Shown piece after piece: positions 31,464 through 41,079 of a stretch of 64,000 bases of DNA; within the stretch, counting starts at the first letter, position 1; every line of letters begins with the position of its first letter. The position numbers were made by a program, and so were the translations under genes. A model generated the notes under the pieces. That model saw nothing but the letters and a program-made list of their open reading frames with translations, searched no databases and had not been told where the DNA came from. The DNA comes from Pomphorhynchus laevis (lineage: Eukaryota; Acanthocephala; Palaeacanthocephala; Echinorhynchida; Pomphorhynchidae), in the NCBI GenBank assembly GCA_012934845.2, contig WNNJ02003223.1, forward strand, positions 62,001-126,000. Reading direction: 5' to 3'.

Positions 31464-34436
31464 CTAATTAGGGTATTCCAGTGGTAGTGTTGAATGTCGG
31501 CATTGTTCATGTATCCATTTGTAGCATCGTGATTTAAACGTTCTCAAACTGGGGGCTGCGACGACTTCCTCAGGCAACGAATTCCACATGTTAATTCCTC
31601 TTCTTGAGAGTCTATACACTTTTGGTAATCTTCCAAATCTAAATTTATACAAGACTCTGCTATGTCCCCGCAACTGATCTACCCGCCTAGTGATTACATC
31701 GGTGGGATAACCTACCACATCATTCGACATATGCCATATACATAGCATTTCCAAGGATATGAACCTCTCACGTACCGACAACATCCCAATACGACTTAGA
31801 CGTACATAATAGTCAATACCACTTAAGCCAATACAGAGCCTCGATCCGCGCCTAAGAATAGACTCCAGGTCTAATAGTTCTTGCTTAGTGACAGGGAAAC
31901 AAGCCTGAATGCAGTACTCCAAGTGTGGCCTGACGATGGAGATGAATAACCTCTTGAACATGTGACAGCTTAACCTGAGGAATGCATTTTTAATACAATA
32001 TAACGCCCTAGTAGCTTTACCTAGAAAGAAGTCGGTGTTCAACTTTGTTTTCAAGGATCTATGAACAATAATCCCTAAATCCTTATGATGAGACACTTCC
32101 TTTAAGACCATATCTCCAATAAAGTACCTTAGAGTTTCAATAGGGCGACCTAGTTGCATGAGGACACATTTATCAACATTCAACCGTAGTCTGGTAGAAT
32201 CGCACCACTTGATCAGGGAGTTTAGATCATTTTGTAACGATACTCGATCAGCAGGACTTCTAATGATCGACCAAATCTTTAGATCGTCTGCAAACGCTAG
32301 ATGAGAGCATGATAAGCGGAGTAACAGATCATTAATAAAGATTATTAAGAACAGTGGGCCAAGGACTGATCCCTGCGGTACGCCATAATTAATATTTACT
32401 GAATAAGAAAACACACCCCCCACACAAACTCGGAAAGACCTATTCGATAGAAATTCCCTGACCCACTCACAAATATATGAATGAAGTCCATAGTGATACA
32501 GTAAAGACACTATGCCGTCGTGTGGTACCCTATCAAAAGCTTTCGAAAAATCAAGGAATACTGTATGAACCTGAAACCCAGCCCCCAGAGCATCAGCCCA
32601 TTTTTCACGCGCAGTTAGTAGGTTAGTAAGGCATGAACGTCCGATCCTGAAACCATGTTGAGATTCAACCAATATGTGATTACGATCCAAATGATCCCTG
32701 ATTCTACTAGCAATGATTCTTTCTAAAAGTTTGCAGAATACGCTAGTGAAGCTAATGGGCCGAAAGTCCGCGCAAAAGCAAGCAGGATGCTTTTTGGGAA
32801 TAGGCACCACAATTGCACACTTCCAACTGTCAGGAATCCAAGATGTGTCTAAGCTGTATCTGAAGAACATAGTTAAATCATTGCTCAGTTCGTTCGCTAG
32901 GGATTTGACGAGGAAGGGGGCAATATTGTCTGGTCCCGGAGATGTAAACGAATCGAGCTTCATTACCTCGTTCAACACCTCATCCACTCTGAGTGGACGA
33001 ACACAACACCGATGAGCAACCGGAACATACTTCCAACTAAAGTCATGCAGTTTGTTAGAGGTCAAAGCCTGTACCAAGAAGCCATCAGCTAAATGTTGGG
33101 CGATTAGAGACGGATCGGTCAAAGTTTCAGTTGGCGTTTGGATTGAGCTAATTGTGGCGACAAGTGTTCTGTTGTTTCTTACATAAGACCAAAACCTCCT
33201 AGGATTCAAAGATGCATCCCTGGCGATACTATCTTCGTACGAATAGCGTTTCTGAAATTTTAGCCGATTGCATAAGTTCCGAGAGTCGATGTAGGCACGT
33301 TTTGAAGCAGAACGCCTAAATTCGCGCCACAATTTGTTGCGGGATCTTATAGCATCAAGAAGCTCTCTGTCGAACCAAGGAGGATGTCCATGCTTGAACT
33401 TGCAGGCACGTAGCGGAGCAAAGATATCAGAAATTCGCATCAATTCATCATGGAGCAGATCAAAGACTACAGGAACCTCCAAACCGAAGTGGATACGAAG
33501 ACTATCACATATATTTTTTGGGAAGCTTGCAGCTAGTTGATTAGCATCAACACCTACCCAACAACGTTTTTTAAAATTAGAGTTTTGTGAGGCTCTGTTG
33601 AACAGCGACAGCCGCATAGAGAGTACACAGTGATCGCTATTGCCAATTGGTGCGTCATAACGAACACCTGAAACGTCACCCAAACACTTAGTAAAGACCA
33701 AATCGAGTATAGAAGGCGTCCCTGTCACAGAAGTAGGTTCTTTAATATGTTGAACTAGTAGCATCTCGAGTAACAGAAAGTCACTCAGTACTTTCCCAAT
33801 TCCGTGAATTGGTTGTGAATGACTATTTTTCCAGTCTATTTGGGGGATATTGAAGTCTCCCAGGAGCAAAATCAGAGGATACGAAGATAAACTCAGCAAA
33901 TGTGATTTAAGAGAGTCGTATCTTAATTCATAGGACGGAGAACGGTAAAGGACGCAGAATCGAGATCGTTGACCATTTCCCAGTGTAAAAGCAAGACATT
34001 CAAAGGAATAACCAATATCGTCGCGAAAAGCCGAGATATTCGATACCAGGAGACTATTTCGCACATAGGCGGCTACCCCACCTCCACGTTTACCACATGA
34101 GCGATCCGAACGTATTACAAAATAGTTAGGGATGGCAACACAGTCATCCGAAATGTCAGAATGTAGCCATGTTTCGGTTATACAAAATACATCAAAACGT
34201 TTCGAAGCAACTATGAATTTAATTTCCGAGAACTGAGCCAGGAGACTACGAACATTTGAATAACCGACAAAAATGTTCGTATAATGGGAAAATTTGACAC
34301 GCTCGGTGACACTATCGAAGTTTACTAGTTTTCCTACACACGAACCATCACTACTAAAGAGGTCTGACTCTACAGGAGTAAGGGATGCCACCGGACAGTC
34401 GGACGCCACTTGACCACCCGAAAATTCCGTACACAT
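31464..34436 (-). CDS. A4 ORF2: APE endonuclease + reverse transcriptase
   Basis: 990 residues from an ATG at 34,436, which lies four codons after a TGA in the same frame. The endonuclease is at about residues 55-285 (YSNVRSL, CITETWLHSD, RGGGVAAYVRN, LYRSPS, GDFNIPQIDW, SDHCVL). The reverse transcriptase is at about 480-760 (FRPISFTSVFCKLLERI, SQHGFRIGRS, FLDFSKAFDRVPHDGI, GVPQGSVLGPLFL, catalytic FADDLKIW near 711). The tail is LRGHSRVLYKFRFGRLP...MWNSLPEEV. Length and motif order are those expected for a CR1/jockey-type ORF2, with no interruption. Confidence 0.92.
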   Translation of the reverse strand: MCTEFSGGQVASDCPVASLTPVESDLFSSDGSCVGKLVNFDSVTERVKFSHYTNIFVGYSNVRSLLAQFSEIKFIVASKRFDVFCITETWLHSDISDDCVAIPNYFVIRSDRSCGKRGGGVAAYVRNSLLVSNISAFRDDIGYSFECLAFTLGNGQRSRFCVLYRSPSYELRYDSLKSHLLSLSSYPLILLLGDFNIPQIDWKNSHSQPIHGIGKVLSDFLLLEMLLVQHIKEPTSVTGTPSILDLVFTKCLGDVSGVRYDAPIGNSDHCVLSMRLSLFNRASQNSNFKKRCWVGVDANQLAASFPKNICDSLRIHFGLEVPVVFDLLHDELMRISDIFAPLRACKFKHGHPPWFDRELLDAIRSRNKLWREFRRSASKRAYIDSRNLCNRLKFQKRYSYEDSIARDASLNPRRFWSYVRNNRTLVATISSIQTPTETLTDPSLIAQHLADGFLVQALTSNKLHDFSWKYVPVAHRCCVRPLRVDEVLNEVMKLDSFTSPGPDNIAPFLVKSLANELSNDLTMFFRYSLDTSWIPDSWKCAIVVPIPKKHPACFCADFRPISFTSVFCKLLERIIASRIRDHLDRNHILVESQHGFRIGRSCLTNLLTAREKWADALGAGFQVHTVFLDFSKAFDRVPHDGIVSLLYHYGLHSYICEWVREFLSNRSFRVCVGGVFSYSVNINYGVPQGSVLGPLFLIIFINDLLLRLSCSHLAFADDLKIWSIIRSPADRVSLQNDLNSLIKWCDSTRLRLNVDKCVLMQLGRPIETLRYFIGDMVLKEVSHHKDLGIIVHRSLKTKLNTDFFLGKATRALYCIKNAFLRLSCHMFKRLFISIVRPHLEYCIQACFPVTKQELLDLESILRRGSRLCIGLSGIDYYVRLSRIGMLSVRERFISLEMLCIWHMSNDVVGYPTDVITRRVDQLRGHSRVLYKFRFGRLPKVYRLSRRGINMWNSLPEEVVAAPSLRTFKSRCYKWIHEQCRHSTLPLEYPN

Positions 34437-35881
34437 AAGTTACCCTCACCACTTTCCAGCCGTCGATGCAGCTCGTTGAAAGCCTCGTGTCTTCTCAAAC
34501 GATCTGCAGGAGATAAATCACGGAGTATATGAAAATCAGAGCGCGATAATCTAAATGCATGCTTGAGTAGGAAGTCAACATGATCTTTTGAGTCTAGAAC
34601 AACTTTTAGAAGTCTAGGTTTATCTGAAAGTTTCTTGCCTAGACGAAAAACTCTTCGAACTTTAAGACACTTCGCAACATCCACATCGCACTGGAGAAAA
34701 ATCTTAGAAAACACTGCGCGAAGATGCATAATATCGTCATCCAGTCTACTTTGGGGATTGTTACTGAGAGATTCTTCAACACCGCTCACGATAACGTTTA
34801 ACTCTCTTCTGGAGTTAAATTGTCTAGAGCTAAATTGTTTAGGGCTAGCAGACGGAACTAATGGAGAATTAGTCTCAGGGGTAATCGATGGCCGACGATG
34901 ATTTGGAGGAATCACTGCATGTTGTTTATTATTTGGAAGGCTAACTATTTGTCGTAGATTATCTATAGGCCTAACTATAATCTGACTAGCCTTTGCAAGA
35001 TCCTTAACGCTCTCAATAAACGGGGCTACTAGAGGAGCAACACATAAACTGCAGCGGTGATGCAGTTGCTGCGGGTAAGCACAAGGACGCTCAGTACAAT
35101 CGCTACCTAGAGGACAGTTTTGAGAACAATCACTGCCCGAGGAAGTGTTAACAGGAGTTGACAAATCAACATTTGCATGCTTGAGGGCGGAACATTTGTT
35201 ATCTACATCAAGACCGACGCTGCTCGAGTCCAATATATGGGGATGAACAATAGAATCCAAAACAGGAAGTTGTTTGAAGGAGTAATCCATCACATTAGTC
35301 TCATGCAATGCATCCCTAACGAAGCATTGAGTTGAATTGTTATTGAAGGGTATGATTGATCGATCGCTCAGTTCTAACTTCGACTGCTGCGTGAGAGAAT
35401 GATTGAGTACATGAATAGCATTATTGGTTCCTATCTCAGATAATTTTGGAGTGGCCGAAACATCATCAATCCCTGACGACAAGCTGCTTGACTTTCTGAA
35501 CGCTTCTGAACTCCGTTCTGGTTCGTTAATACTAAGATCTTCCCCATCGTTGTGACTGTTTGAATCTGCGTTCCTCTTTAAAGCATTTATTGATACTTGC
35601 TCGTCATAATGGCCCTTGAACAACAAGGAGAGCAATTCGGAGGCACAGAACCCACAAACAAAATCCCTAGCGAGTAGCGATTTCGTCAGACAGGATGGAA
35701 CGTTGACAGCTGTCCATATGTCGCATCCAGATCTGCTGCAAGAGACCTCGTGTTGCTGATACCCAGAGGAGGGGCTTGCTAATTTTGGTACAGTCTGATT
35801 GCGAGTACAGTTAATCTGCTGACTTGCTAAGCATTTTTTCGTTTCTGTCTTCTTTGTTCTTGTCATCGATTGTTGTGTCAA
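34370..35881 (-). CDS. A4 ORF1 protein
   Basis: 503 residues from the ATG at 35,881 (MTQQSMTRTK). The cysteine motif is C48-x4-C53-D-I-W and C76-x2-C79. Residues about 85-330 are polar linker with a Cys/His cluster near 245-275. The RRM-like half is at about 370-500 (NVIVSGVEES, VRRVFRLGKKLSDKPRLLKV, FHILRDLSPADR, GEGNLCVRNFRVVKW). The end overlaps ORF2 by 67 bases. The slip site reads G-AAT-TTT (34,421-34,427), with G where four other elements have A. Confidence 0.9.
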   Translation of the reverse strand: MTQQSMTRTKKTETKKCLASQQINCTRNQTVPKLASPSSGYQQHEVSCSRSGCDIWTAVNVPSCLTKSLLARDFVCGFCASELLSLLFKGHYDEQVSINALKRNADSNSHNDGEDLSINEPERSSEAFRKSSSLSSGIDDVSATPKLSEIGTNNAIHVLNHSLTQQSKLELSDRSIIPFNNNSTQCFVRDALHETNVMDYSFKQLPVLDSIVHPHILDSSSVGLDVDNKCSALKHANVDLSTPVNTSSGSDCSQNCPLGSDCTERPCAYPQQLHHRCSLCVAPLVAPFIESVKDLAKASQIIVRPIDNLRQIVSLPNNKQHAVIPPNHRRPSITPETNSPLVPSASPKQFSSRQFNSRRELNVIVSGVEESLSNNPQSRLDDDIMHLRAVFSKIFLQCDVDVAKCLKVRRVFRLGKKLSDKPRLLKVVLDSKDHVDFLLKHAFRLSRSDFHILRDLSPADRLRRHEAFNELHRRLESGEGNLCVRNFRVVKWRPTVRWHPLLL

Positions 35882-36177
35882 CTCGTTTCGCTCGTTGTAA
35901 TCGAATAATTATGTTTAAGCTTGTGTGTTCGTTGGGCTTGCTTGTAAGTAGTTGTGTATTGTAGTAGTAGCTTGTAAGTAGTAGTTGTATAGTCGATGTG
36001 TATAGTCGATTTGAATTTATTGAGCTAAAATTGTCTTGATTGTTAAATACTTACAATTATTAAAGTACTAACAGGATTATTAAAGTACTAACAATCTAAA
36101 GTAAATACACAAATTACAATTCTTATAAACATACAACTATTGGTTCCAATTATACCGAAGAACCAATATCAAACATC

Positions 36178-37414
36178 ATGGTCAAACAGAGGAAGACTAC
36201 AAAGCGAGCTATTGCAACAAAGTTTGTGGATCATCAGATTCAATGTTCTAGTGAAGATTGTAGTGTGTGGACAAGTGTATCGTTTCCGGAGGAAAAGAAA
36301 TCTGCGCTATCGAATAAATCATTTTACTGTGGGTACTGCTGCGCATCTTTGCTAATTCATTTGAAGGGCCATTGTGACGAGAAAATATCTACAAATGCTT
36401 CGGAAAGGAACACATATTCAAAAAGTTGCATCGATCGGGAAGTACAAAGTTCTGGCGAATCAGATACCTATAAAGATATACCCATTCAAGAGTTTCACGT
36501 TCAGAACACTAAAAATACAAATAGCGAAATACCAAGTTCATCCCGTATCTGGAAAAAAGGTCATCCAAATTCACGCGTGATGCAAACGTTGAGTAAGAAA
36601 TTTGAAGGCAATAGTGCGTCGTCAATATCGGTTGTTAGTGGTGAGCCGTCGGTGTCGCTGGACAATGATGCTTTGAAGGTATCGGACAATTACGAAGTAT
36701 CGTCTATATCGGTGATTAATGATTATCGCAATGAAATCGGTATAACTGGAGTCACCGATGAACGAGCTTCACACAATGATACAGACGTCGATATAGATAA
36801 TGTTCACTCAGCTTTCAAGTGTATTTGTTCAAATGAGATGGAACAAGGGCGAGACGCAAGAAGCAAACCGGATGAGGGTGGTGACGGCAGCGATTCTTTC
36901 AGCAAAAAAAACGTATTTTGATAATAAAAGTCACACAGATCGCAATCATACATTAAATAGGGGCTGTAACATACTTATTTGGGGTTTAGATGAGTCATCA
37001 GCCTCAAGTGCACAGGAGCGGCTTGATGATGATATTGCCGGTTTACGTGTGTTCTTTTCTAATTTGCTCGAAAAAGGTGAGGAAGAGGTCGCATCGTCTA
37101 TTTTAGTAAGGCAGCTCTATAGGTTGGGTAAGAAAAACGATAGATCACGATTGCTAAAGGTTGTGTTAGGATCGGCAGAGCAAGCAAAGTGTCTTTTAGA
37201 CCGTGGTTATCGACTTAAAGGTAACAAAATACGAATTTTACGTGATCTTTCTCTCGAAGACAGGCAAAAATTGAAGGATATCAAGGCGGAACTTCATTAC
37301 AGGCTGCAAAACGGTGAATCGAATCTGTGCATTCGAAATTTTCGGGTTGTGAGGTGGCGTCCTGCAGTTCGATGGAGATCGATCAATCTTTCTCTAGACC
37401 TTACAACGCCATGA
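36178..37414 (+). pseudogene. A5 ORF1 (one frameshift)
   Basis: ATG at 36,178. Cysteine motif C23-x4-C28-S-V-W and C51-x2-C54. The first frame runs to TGA 36,919-36,921. The protein continues in another frame from the eight-A run at 36,904-36,911 (SAKKTYFDNKSH, then CNILIWGLDES, LYRLGKK, IRILRDLSLEDRQKL, GESNLCIRNFRVVRW). A single-base slip in that homopolymer is the only lesion seen. The heptamer A-AAT-TTT is at 37,336-37,342; ORF1 overlaps ORF2 by at least 88 bases. Confidence 0.85.
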
Positions 37415-40290
37415 TTGGACATCTAGTGGATATATGTTTGGAAAGGAAGTTGCCATCTAATTGTTCAGAGAGAATATGTAATAATGAATGTCCTCTGGTG
37501 GTAGGTTACTCCAATATCAGAAGCTTACCTGCTCAATTGTCTGAAGTGCAGCAGTTTATATCTTTTAAAGATTTTGACGTGTTTTGCATTTCTGAGTCAT
37601 GGCTTCATTATCAAATTAATGATGACCTTATGGCTATCTCTGGGTATCGACTTTTGAGAGCAGATAGAGTTGCAGGTCGTCGTGGCGGGGGTGTTGCTGC
37701 TTATATTAAAAACACCTTATCAATTACGAAGATTACTGAATTGTGCGATGATCACTATTCATTCGAGTTATTGTCATTCTGCGTCAATGATACTCATTGT
37801 TCAATAGATATTTGCGTCGTATACAGATCACCCTCAGTTCATACACAGTTAGATCTTCTGAAAAATCAGTTAAGATCATTCTGCTCCTCAAATTATTTCT
37901 TCCTTATTGGGGATTTTAATCTTCCTCAAGTTAACTGGATTAGTAACAACCGGTATTACTATAATGTCGAAAACTGCGAGCTTGCTGAATTCTTGCTGGC
38001 AGAGCTTCTCCTGATCCAACATATTAATCAGCCAACATGTATATCGTCTCAACCAGAGACAATATTAGATCTTGGGTTTACCAAGCGCATTGAAGATGTA
38101 ATCAGAGTTGATTTCGAGTCTCCTTTAGGAACCAGTGACCATTGTGTGATTTCAGTACAGATTGCTCACACTTTACAACGACGATCTAAGTGCAGTGGCA
38201 TCGGAAAGCGTAATTGGAATCGAGTAAATGTGGAAGATCTCCAACTCTATAGTCATCAGCTGAACTTCGGATCTGCTGATCTTCCAATTGATGATCATTT
38301 ATCGTTAGTGACCAGTAACCTCATAACCATTTCGGATACGTTTGCACCAATAAGAAATAGGGCTTACAAGACGACAACGCCATTGTGGTTCGACAATGAG
38401 TTGGAGACTACGATAAAGGAAAGAAATCGATTATGGCGAATCTCTCAACGTAACACTGTTACGCACCGTGAGTACAAAACTCTTCGCAATCTATGCAACC
38501 AACTAAAACGCTCAAAAAGAAAAACATTTGAAGAGGGTATTGCTTCTGACATTAACAGGTCACCTAAACGTTTTTGGGCATACGTTAGACATCGTCGAAT
38601 CCTACCTTCTACGATTAATTGTGTACGTTTAGAAAGTGGTGATGTAGTTGACAAGGAGGCTATTGTGGAAGCTCTTGCAAGCAGTTTTGTAGTATCTCCA
38701 TCCTCGCAATCGAATATTGACCAGATACAGTACCCGCCCAACTTACAATCTAACTTACCAATATCTCCTATTAATGTCATTGAAGTTCAGTCTGAACTCC
38801 ATAAATTAAATAGTTTTGGCTCTGCAGGACCAGATGGTGTATCCCCTTTTCTTTTGCGTACTCTGTCGCACATTATTGCTCCAAGCCTTACGTCTCTATT
38901 TCATCGAAGCTTACAGTATTCGTGGATTCCTGATGATTGGAAAAGGGCAATTGTTGTACCTATTCCAAAGAAACAGTTGGCACTAACTTGTTCAGATTTT
39001 AGACCAATTAGTCTTACCAGTGTTATTTCTAAAATTATGGAGAGACTCATTGCGAAGAGAATACGTGAACATCTAAATTTATATCAAATTCTTGATGATT
39101 CTCAGCACGGCTTCCGACCTGGTCGCTCGTGCCTAACTAATCTGTTGAATGCTCGCGAACATTGGGTAGCTGCTCTTAGTTCGGGTCTTACAGTTGATAT
39201 AATATTTCTTGATTTCTCTAAGGCCTTTGATAGAGTTCCACATGCTGGTTTAGATTCACTACTACGTCATTACGGTGTACCTACGACAATTTGCAACTGG
39301 ATTAAGACATTTCTCGAGGATCGATCATTCGTTGTGCGATTAGATGAAGTTTTGTCAACAGCTCGACGTGTTCATTCGGGTGTTCCTCAGGGCACGGTCC
39401 TAGGTCCACTTCTCTTTATCATCTTTTTGAATGACCTACTCCTAAGGTTAAAGTGTCCTCACCTGGCATTTGCTGACGATGTTAAAATATGGGCAACAAC
39501 CCAAAACGAGGCGGATTGTGAATTTTTACAATGTGACCTTAACCGTATCGGGACTTGGTGTAATAGCACTGGCTTGATACTCAACGCGACAAAATGTGTA
39601 TGGATCAGATTGGGTAGAGATAAAACTCATTTCGATTACAAAATAAATGGACACTCAATCAAGCGAGTCTCAGAACATCCCGACCTGGGAGTGATAATTC
39701 ACGAATCGCTAAAGACAAGAGCAAATAGTGATCACGCGCGGTTAAAAGCGATACGTGCCTTATACTGCATAAAAATGACTTTTGCAAAATTATCGCCGCA
39801 AATCTTCGCCAAACTTTATTGTGCCCTAGTAAGACCACATCTTGAGTATTGTGTACAGGCAACCTTTCCAACGACCAGGAGTGAGTTGAATAACTTGGAA
39901 AGTGTAATGAGACGAGCTTCTCGGATGTGTTGTCAAGGAAGCTTTATTTCAAGATTAAGATGTTTGAACGTTTTATCAGTGAGGTATCGGTATCTTTTTC
40001 TTGATCTGATTACACTTTGGAAAATTGTACATTCAGCTGATGGCTTTCCTTTGGGTGTAGTTAGATTTCGAGATAATTCGAGATTGCGAGGCCATTGTAA
40101 GATGCTTTTTAAAAAATTACCGGGTAAGCTGCGAAAATTTTACAGACTGTCTGAACGGGCAGTAGATGTTTGGAATAGTTTGCCTGAACCTATCGCTGCC
40201 ATCACCAATTTCCTCCTCGCTTTCAAATTACTGATTTTATTTAGTATTATCACTCCACTTCCAGCCTTTGGATTTTCAAGATCGATATGA
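37327..40290 (+). CDS. A5 ORF2: APE endonuclease + reverse transcriptase
   Basis: An open frame of 987 codons. No ATG lies at the position used by A4 and A7; the equivalent codon is GTG, preceded by TGA-ATC-GAA-TCT. Endonuclease: YSNIRSL, CISESWLHYQ, RRGGGVAAYIKN, VYRSPS, GDFNLPQVNW, SDHCVI. Reverse transcriptase: FRPISLTSVISKIMERL, SQHGFRPGRS, FLDFSKAFDRVPHAGL, GVPQGTVLGPLLF, FADDVKIW near residue 713. Tail: RLRGHCKMLFKKLPGKL and VWNSLPEPI. The last 30 residues do not match A4, so a terminal frameshift is likely. The catalytic core is intact. Confidence 0.88.
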   Translation: MHSKFSGCEVASCSSMEIDQSFSRPYNAMIGHLVDICLERKLPSNCSERICNNECPLVVGYSNIRSLPAQLSEVQQFISFKDFDVFCISESWLHYQINDDLMAISGYRLLRADRVAGRRGGGVAAYIKNTLSITKITELCDDHYSFELLSFCVNDTHCSIDICVVYRSPSVHTQLDLLKNQLRSFCSSNYFFLIGDFNLPQVNWISNNRYYYNVENCELAEFLLAELLLIQHINQPTCISSQPETILDLGFTKRIEDVIRVDFESPLGTSDHCVISVQIAHTLQRRSKCSGIGKRNWNRVNVEDLQLYSHQLNFGSADLPIDDHLSLVTSNLITISDTFAPIRNRAYKTTTPLWFDNELETTIKERNRLWRISQRNTVTHREYKTLRNLCNQLKRSKRKTFEEGIASDINRSPKRFWAYVRHRRILPSTINCVRLESGDVVDKEAIVEALASSFVVSPSSQSNIDQIQYPPNLQSNLPISPINVIEVQSELHKLNSFGSAGPDGVSPFLLRTLSHIIAPSLTSLFHRSLQYSWIPDDWKRAIVVPIPKKQLALTCSDFRPISLTSVISKIMERLIAKRIREHLNLYQILDDSQHGFRPGRSCLTNLLNAREHWVAALSSGLTVDIIFLDFSKAFDRVPHAGLDSLLRHYGVPTTICNWIKTFLEDRSFVVRLDEVLSTARRVHSGVPQGTVLGPLLFIIFLNDLLLRLKCPHLAFADDVKIWATTQNEADCEFLQCDLNRIGTWCNSTGLILNATKCVWIRLGRDKTHFDYKINGHSIKRVSEHPDLGVIIHESLKTRANSDHARLKAIRALYCIKMTFAKLSPQIFAKLYCALVRPHLEYCVQATFPTTRSELNNLESVMRRASRMCCQGSFISRLRCLNVLSVRYRYLFLDLITLWKIVHSADGFPLGVVRFRDNSRLRGHCKMLFKKLPGKLRKFYRLSERAVDVWNSLPEPIAAITNFLLAFKLLILFSIITPLPAFGFSRSI

Positions 40291-40375
40291 ATGATTTTTC
40301 CGATTGTATGTTATTTTATTGTAAGAGTTTCAATAGCCAAGACTTATTTTAAGGTGAATATATATTTAGAGTTAT

Positions 40376-40576
40376 CACAAAAGCAGTCGAAACGTACACT
40401 AACCAATTCATTCGATGACTACTGGGTGGTTAGGAACGTCTCGGAGTGATACATCAGACTGATGGAGCTGATGATAAATCTTCATAAAATATTTATCAAA
40501 TATTTATCTTTTTAATTTTTATCTTCCATAAATATTAAACCCTTGTCAGAAAAATGACATTTAATTCAATTTCTGC
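40376..40576. other. AT-rich stretch, nothing recognised
   Basis: No reading frame or repeat partner seen between the end of A5 and the hAT-like end at 40,577. Confidence 0.4.
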
Positions 40577-40783
40577 TTAAAAAAGAGCAAGATTCATAAA
40601 TACTAAAATTTCGCTATAAATATCGATCGCAGGCTGAGATCGGGGGTGACAAAAATTTCTTATAAACAACGCCACCGATTTTGCCATCATCGCCCCCACA
40701 AATTGTACAAAATTACTTACCGCCCCCTTGAAATTTAGAAAGGCCCCCATGAGAGAGTTATCACCCACGTTGGGAAACACTGT
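40577..40783 (-). mobile_element. hAT-like DNA transposon end (partial)
   Basis: Read on the minus strand the segment opens with CAGTGTTTCCCAACGTGGG and continues with GGGGGCC and GGGGGCG blocks. This is the look of the terminal inverted repeat and subterminal region of hAT/ZBED-type transposons, whose ends commonly start CAGNGNTTCCCAA. I do not see the opposite end or a transposase. It is a fragment or a non-autonomous derivative. Confidence 0.5.
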
Positions 40784-40852
40784 ACTAGATAATCAAATTT
40801 CATCTGAGGAAATACGTTATTAGCATGTATTTGGCTTCGCTGCTATGTTGGA

Positions 40853-40985
40853 TCTAAACTTGATAACATAGCAGTTCATCCTGATGACCTCTAATCCTTA
40901 TTTTTATACATCGTCTGTTACTTATTAGTCAATTCATAAAAATTGACTTTTTTAAATTTCAATTTTAAATTTTAACTTTCATTTT
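40853..40985. repeat. Dispersed repeat, copy 2 (pair at 4,593)
   Basis: Same orientation as the copy at 4,593-4,720. Shared landmarks are CATAGCAGTTCATCCTGATG, CATCGTCTGTTACTTATTAG and AATTCATAAAAATTGAC. Both copies break off in T/A-rich sequence. No terminal repeats or coding signal. Confidence 0.6.
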
Positions 40986-41079
40986 CTCTCCGTCGTAATA
41001 TTCTATTCTAATGCACGCAGGATCGTAAATAAATTTTACGATATAAAAATACGCTTGATCAATATAATATAAATATTAT
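40986..41079. other. Short AT-rich spacer
   Basis: No feature recognised between the dispersed repeat and the 3' end of A6. Confidence 0.3.

Larger units (their letters stand above)
31376..36012 (-). mobile_element. A4: intact full-length family-A LINE
   Basis: Minus strand: a short 5' UTR (35,882-36,012), ORF1 with ATG, ORF2 with ATG, and a 3' UTR ending in AATAGCCTTTTGGCT, then GGAATAATAATA at 31,376-31,420. Both frames are fully open and all catalytic motifs are present, so with B1 this is the best candidate for a live element. Its 5' end meets the 5' end of the oppositely oriented A5. A decayed copy of the same subfamily occupies 396-4,587. Confidence 0.9.
36015..40375 (+). mobile_element. 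A5: nearly complete family-A LINE
   Basis: Begins with GAGCTAAAATTGTCTTGATT (36,024-36,043) and shares ATCTAAAGTAAATAC with A1 and A7. In its 5' UTR GATTATTAAAGTACTAACA is partly repeated (36,055-36,092). ORF2 is open; ORF1 has one frameshift. The 3' UTR to about 40,375 contains AATAGCCAAGACTTATTTT but no clear AAT microsatellite. Confidence 0.85.

Noticed and set aside
40577-40780. 67-codon protein on the minus strand
   Set aside because: The frame lies within the hAT-like end and its G-rich subterminal repeats; not coding.
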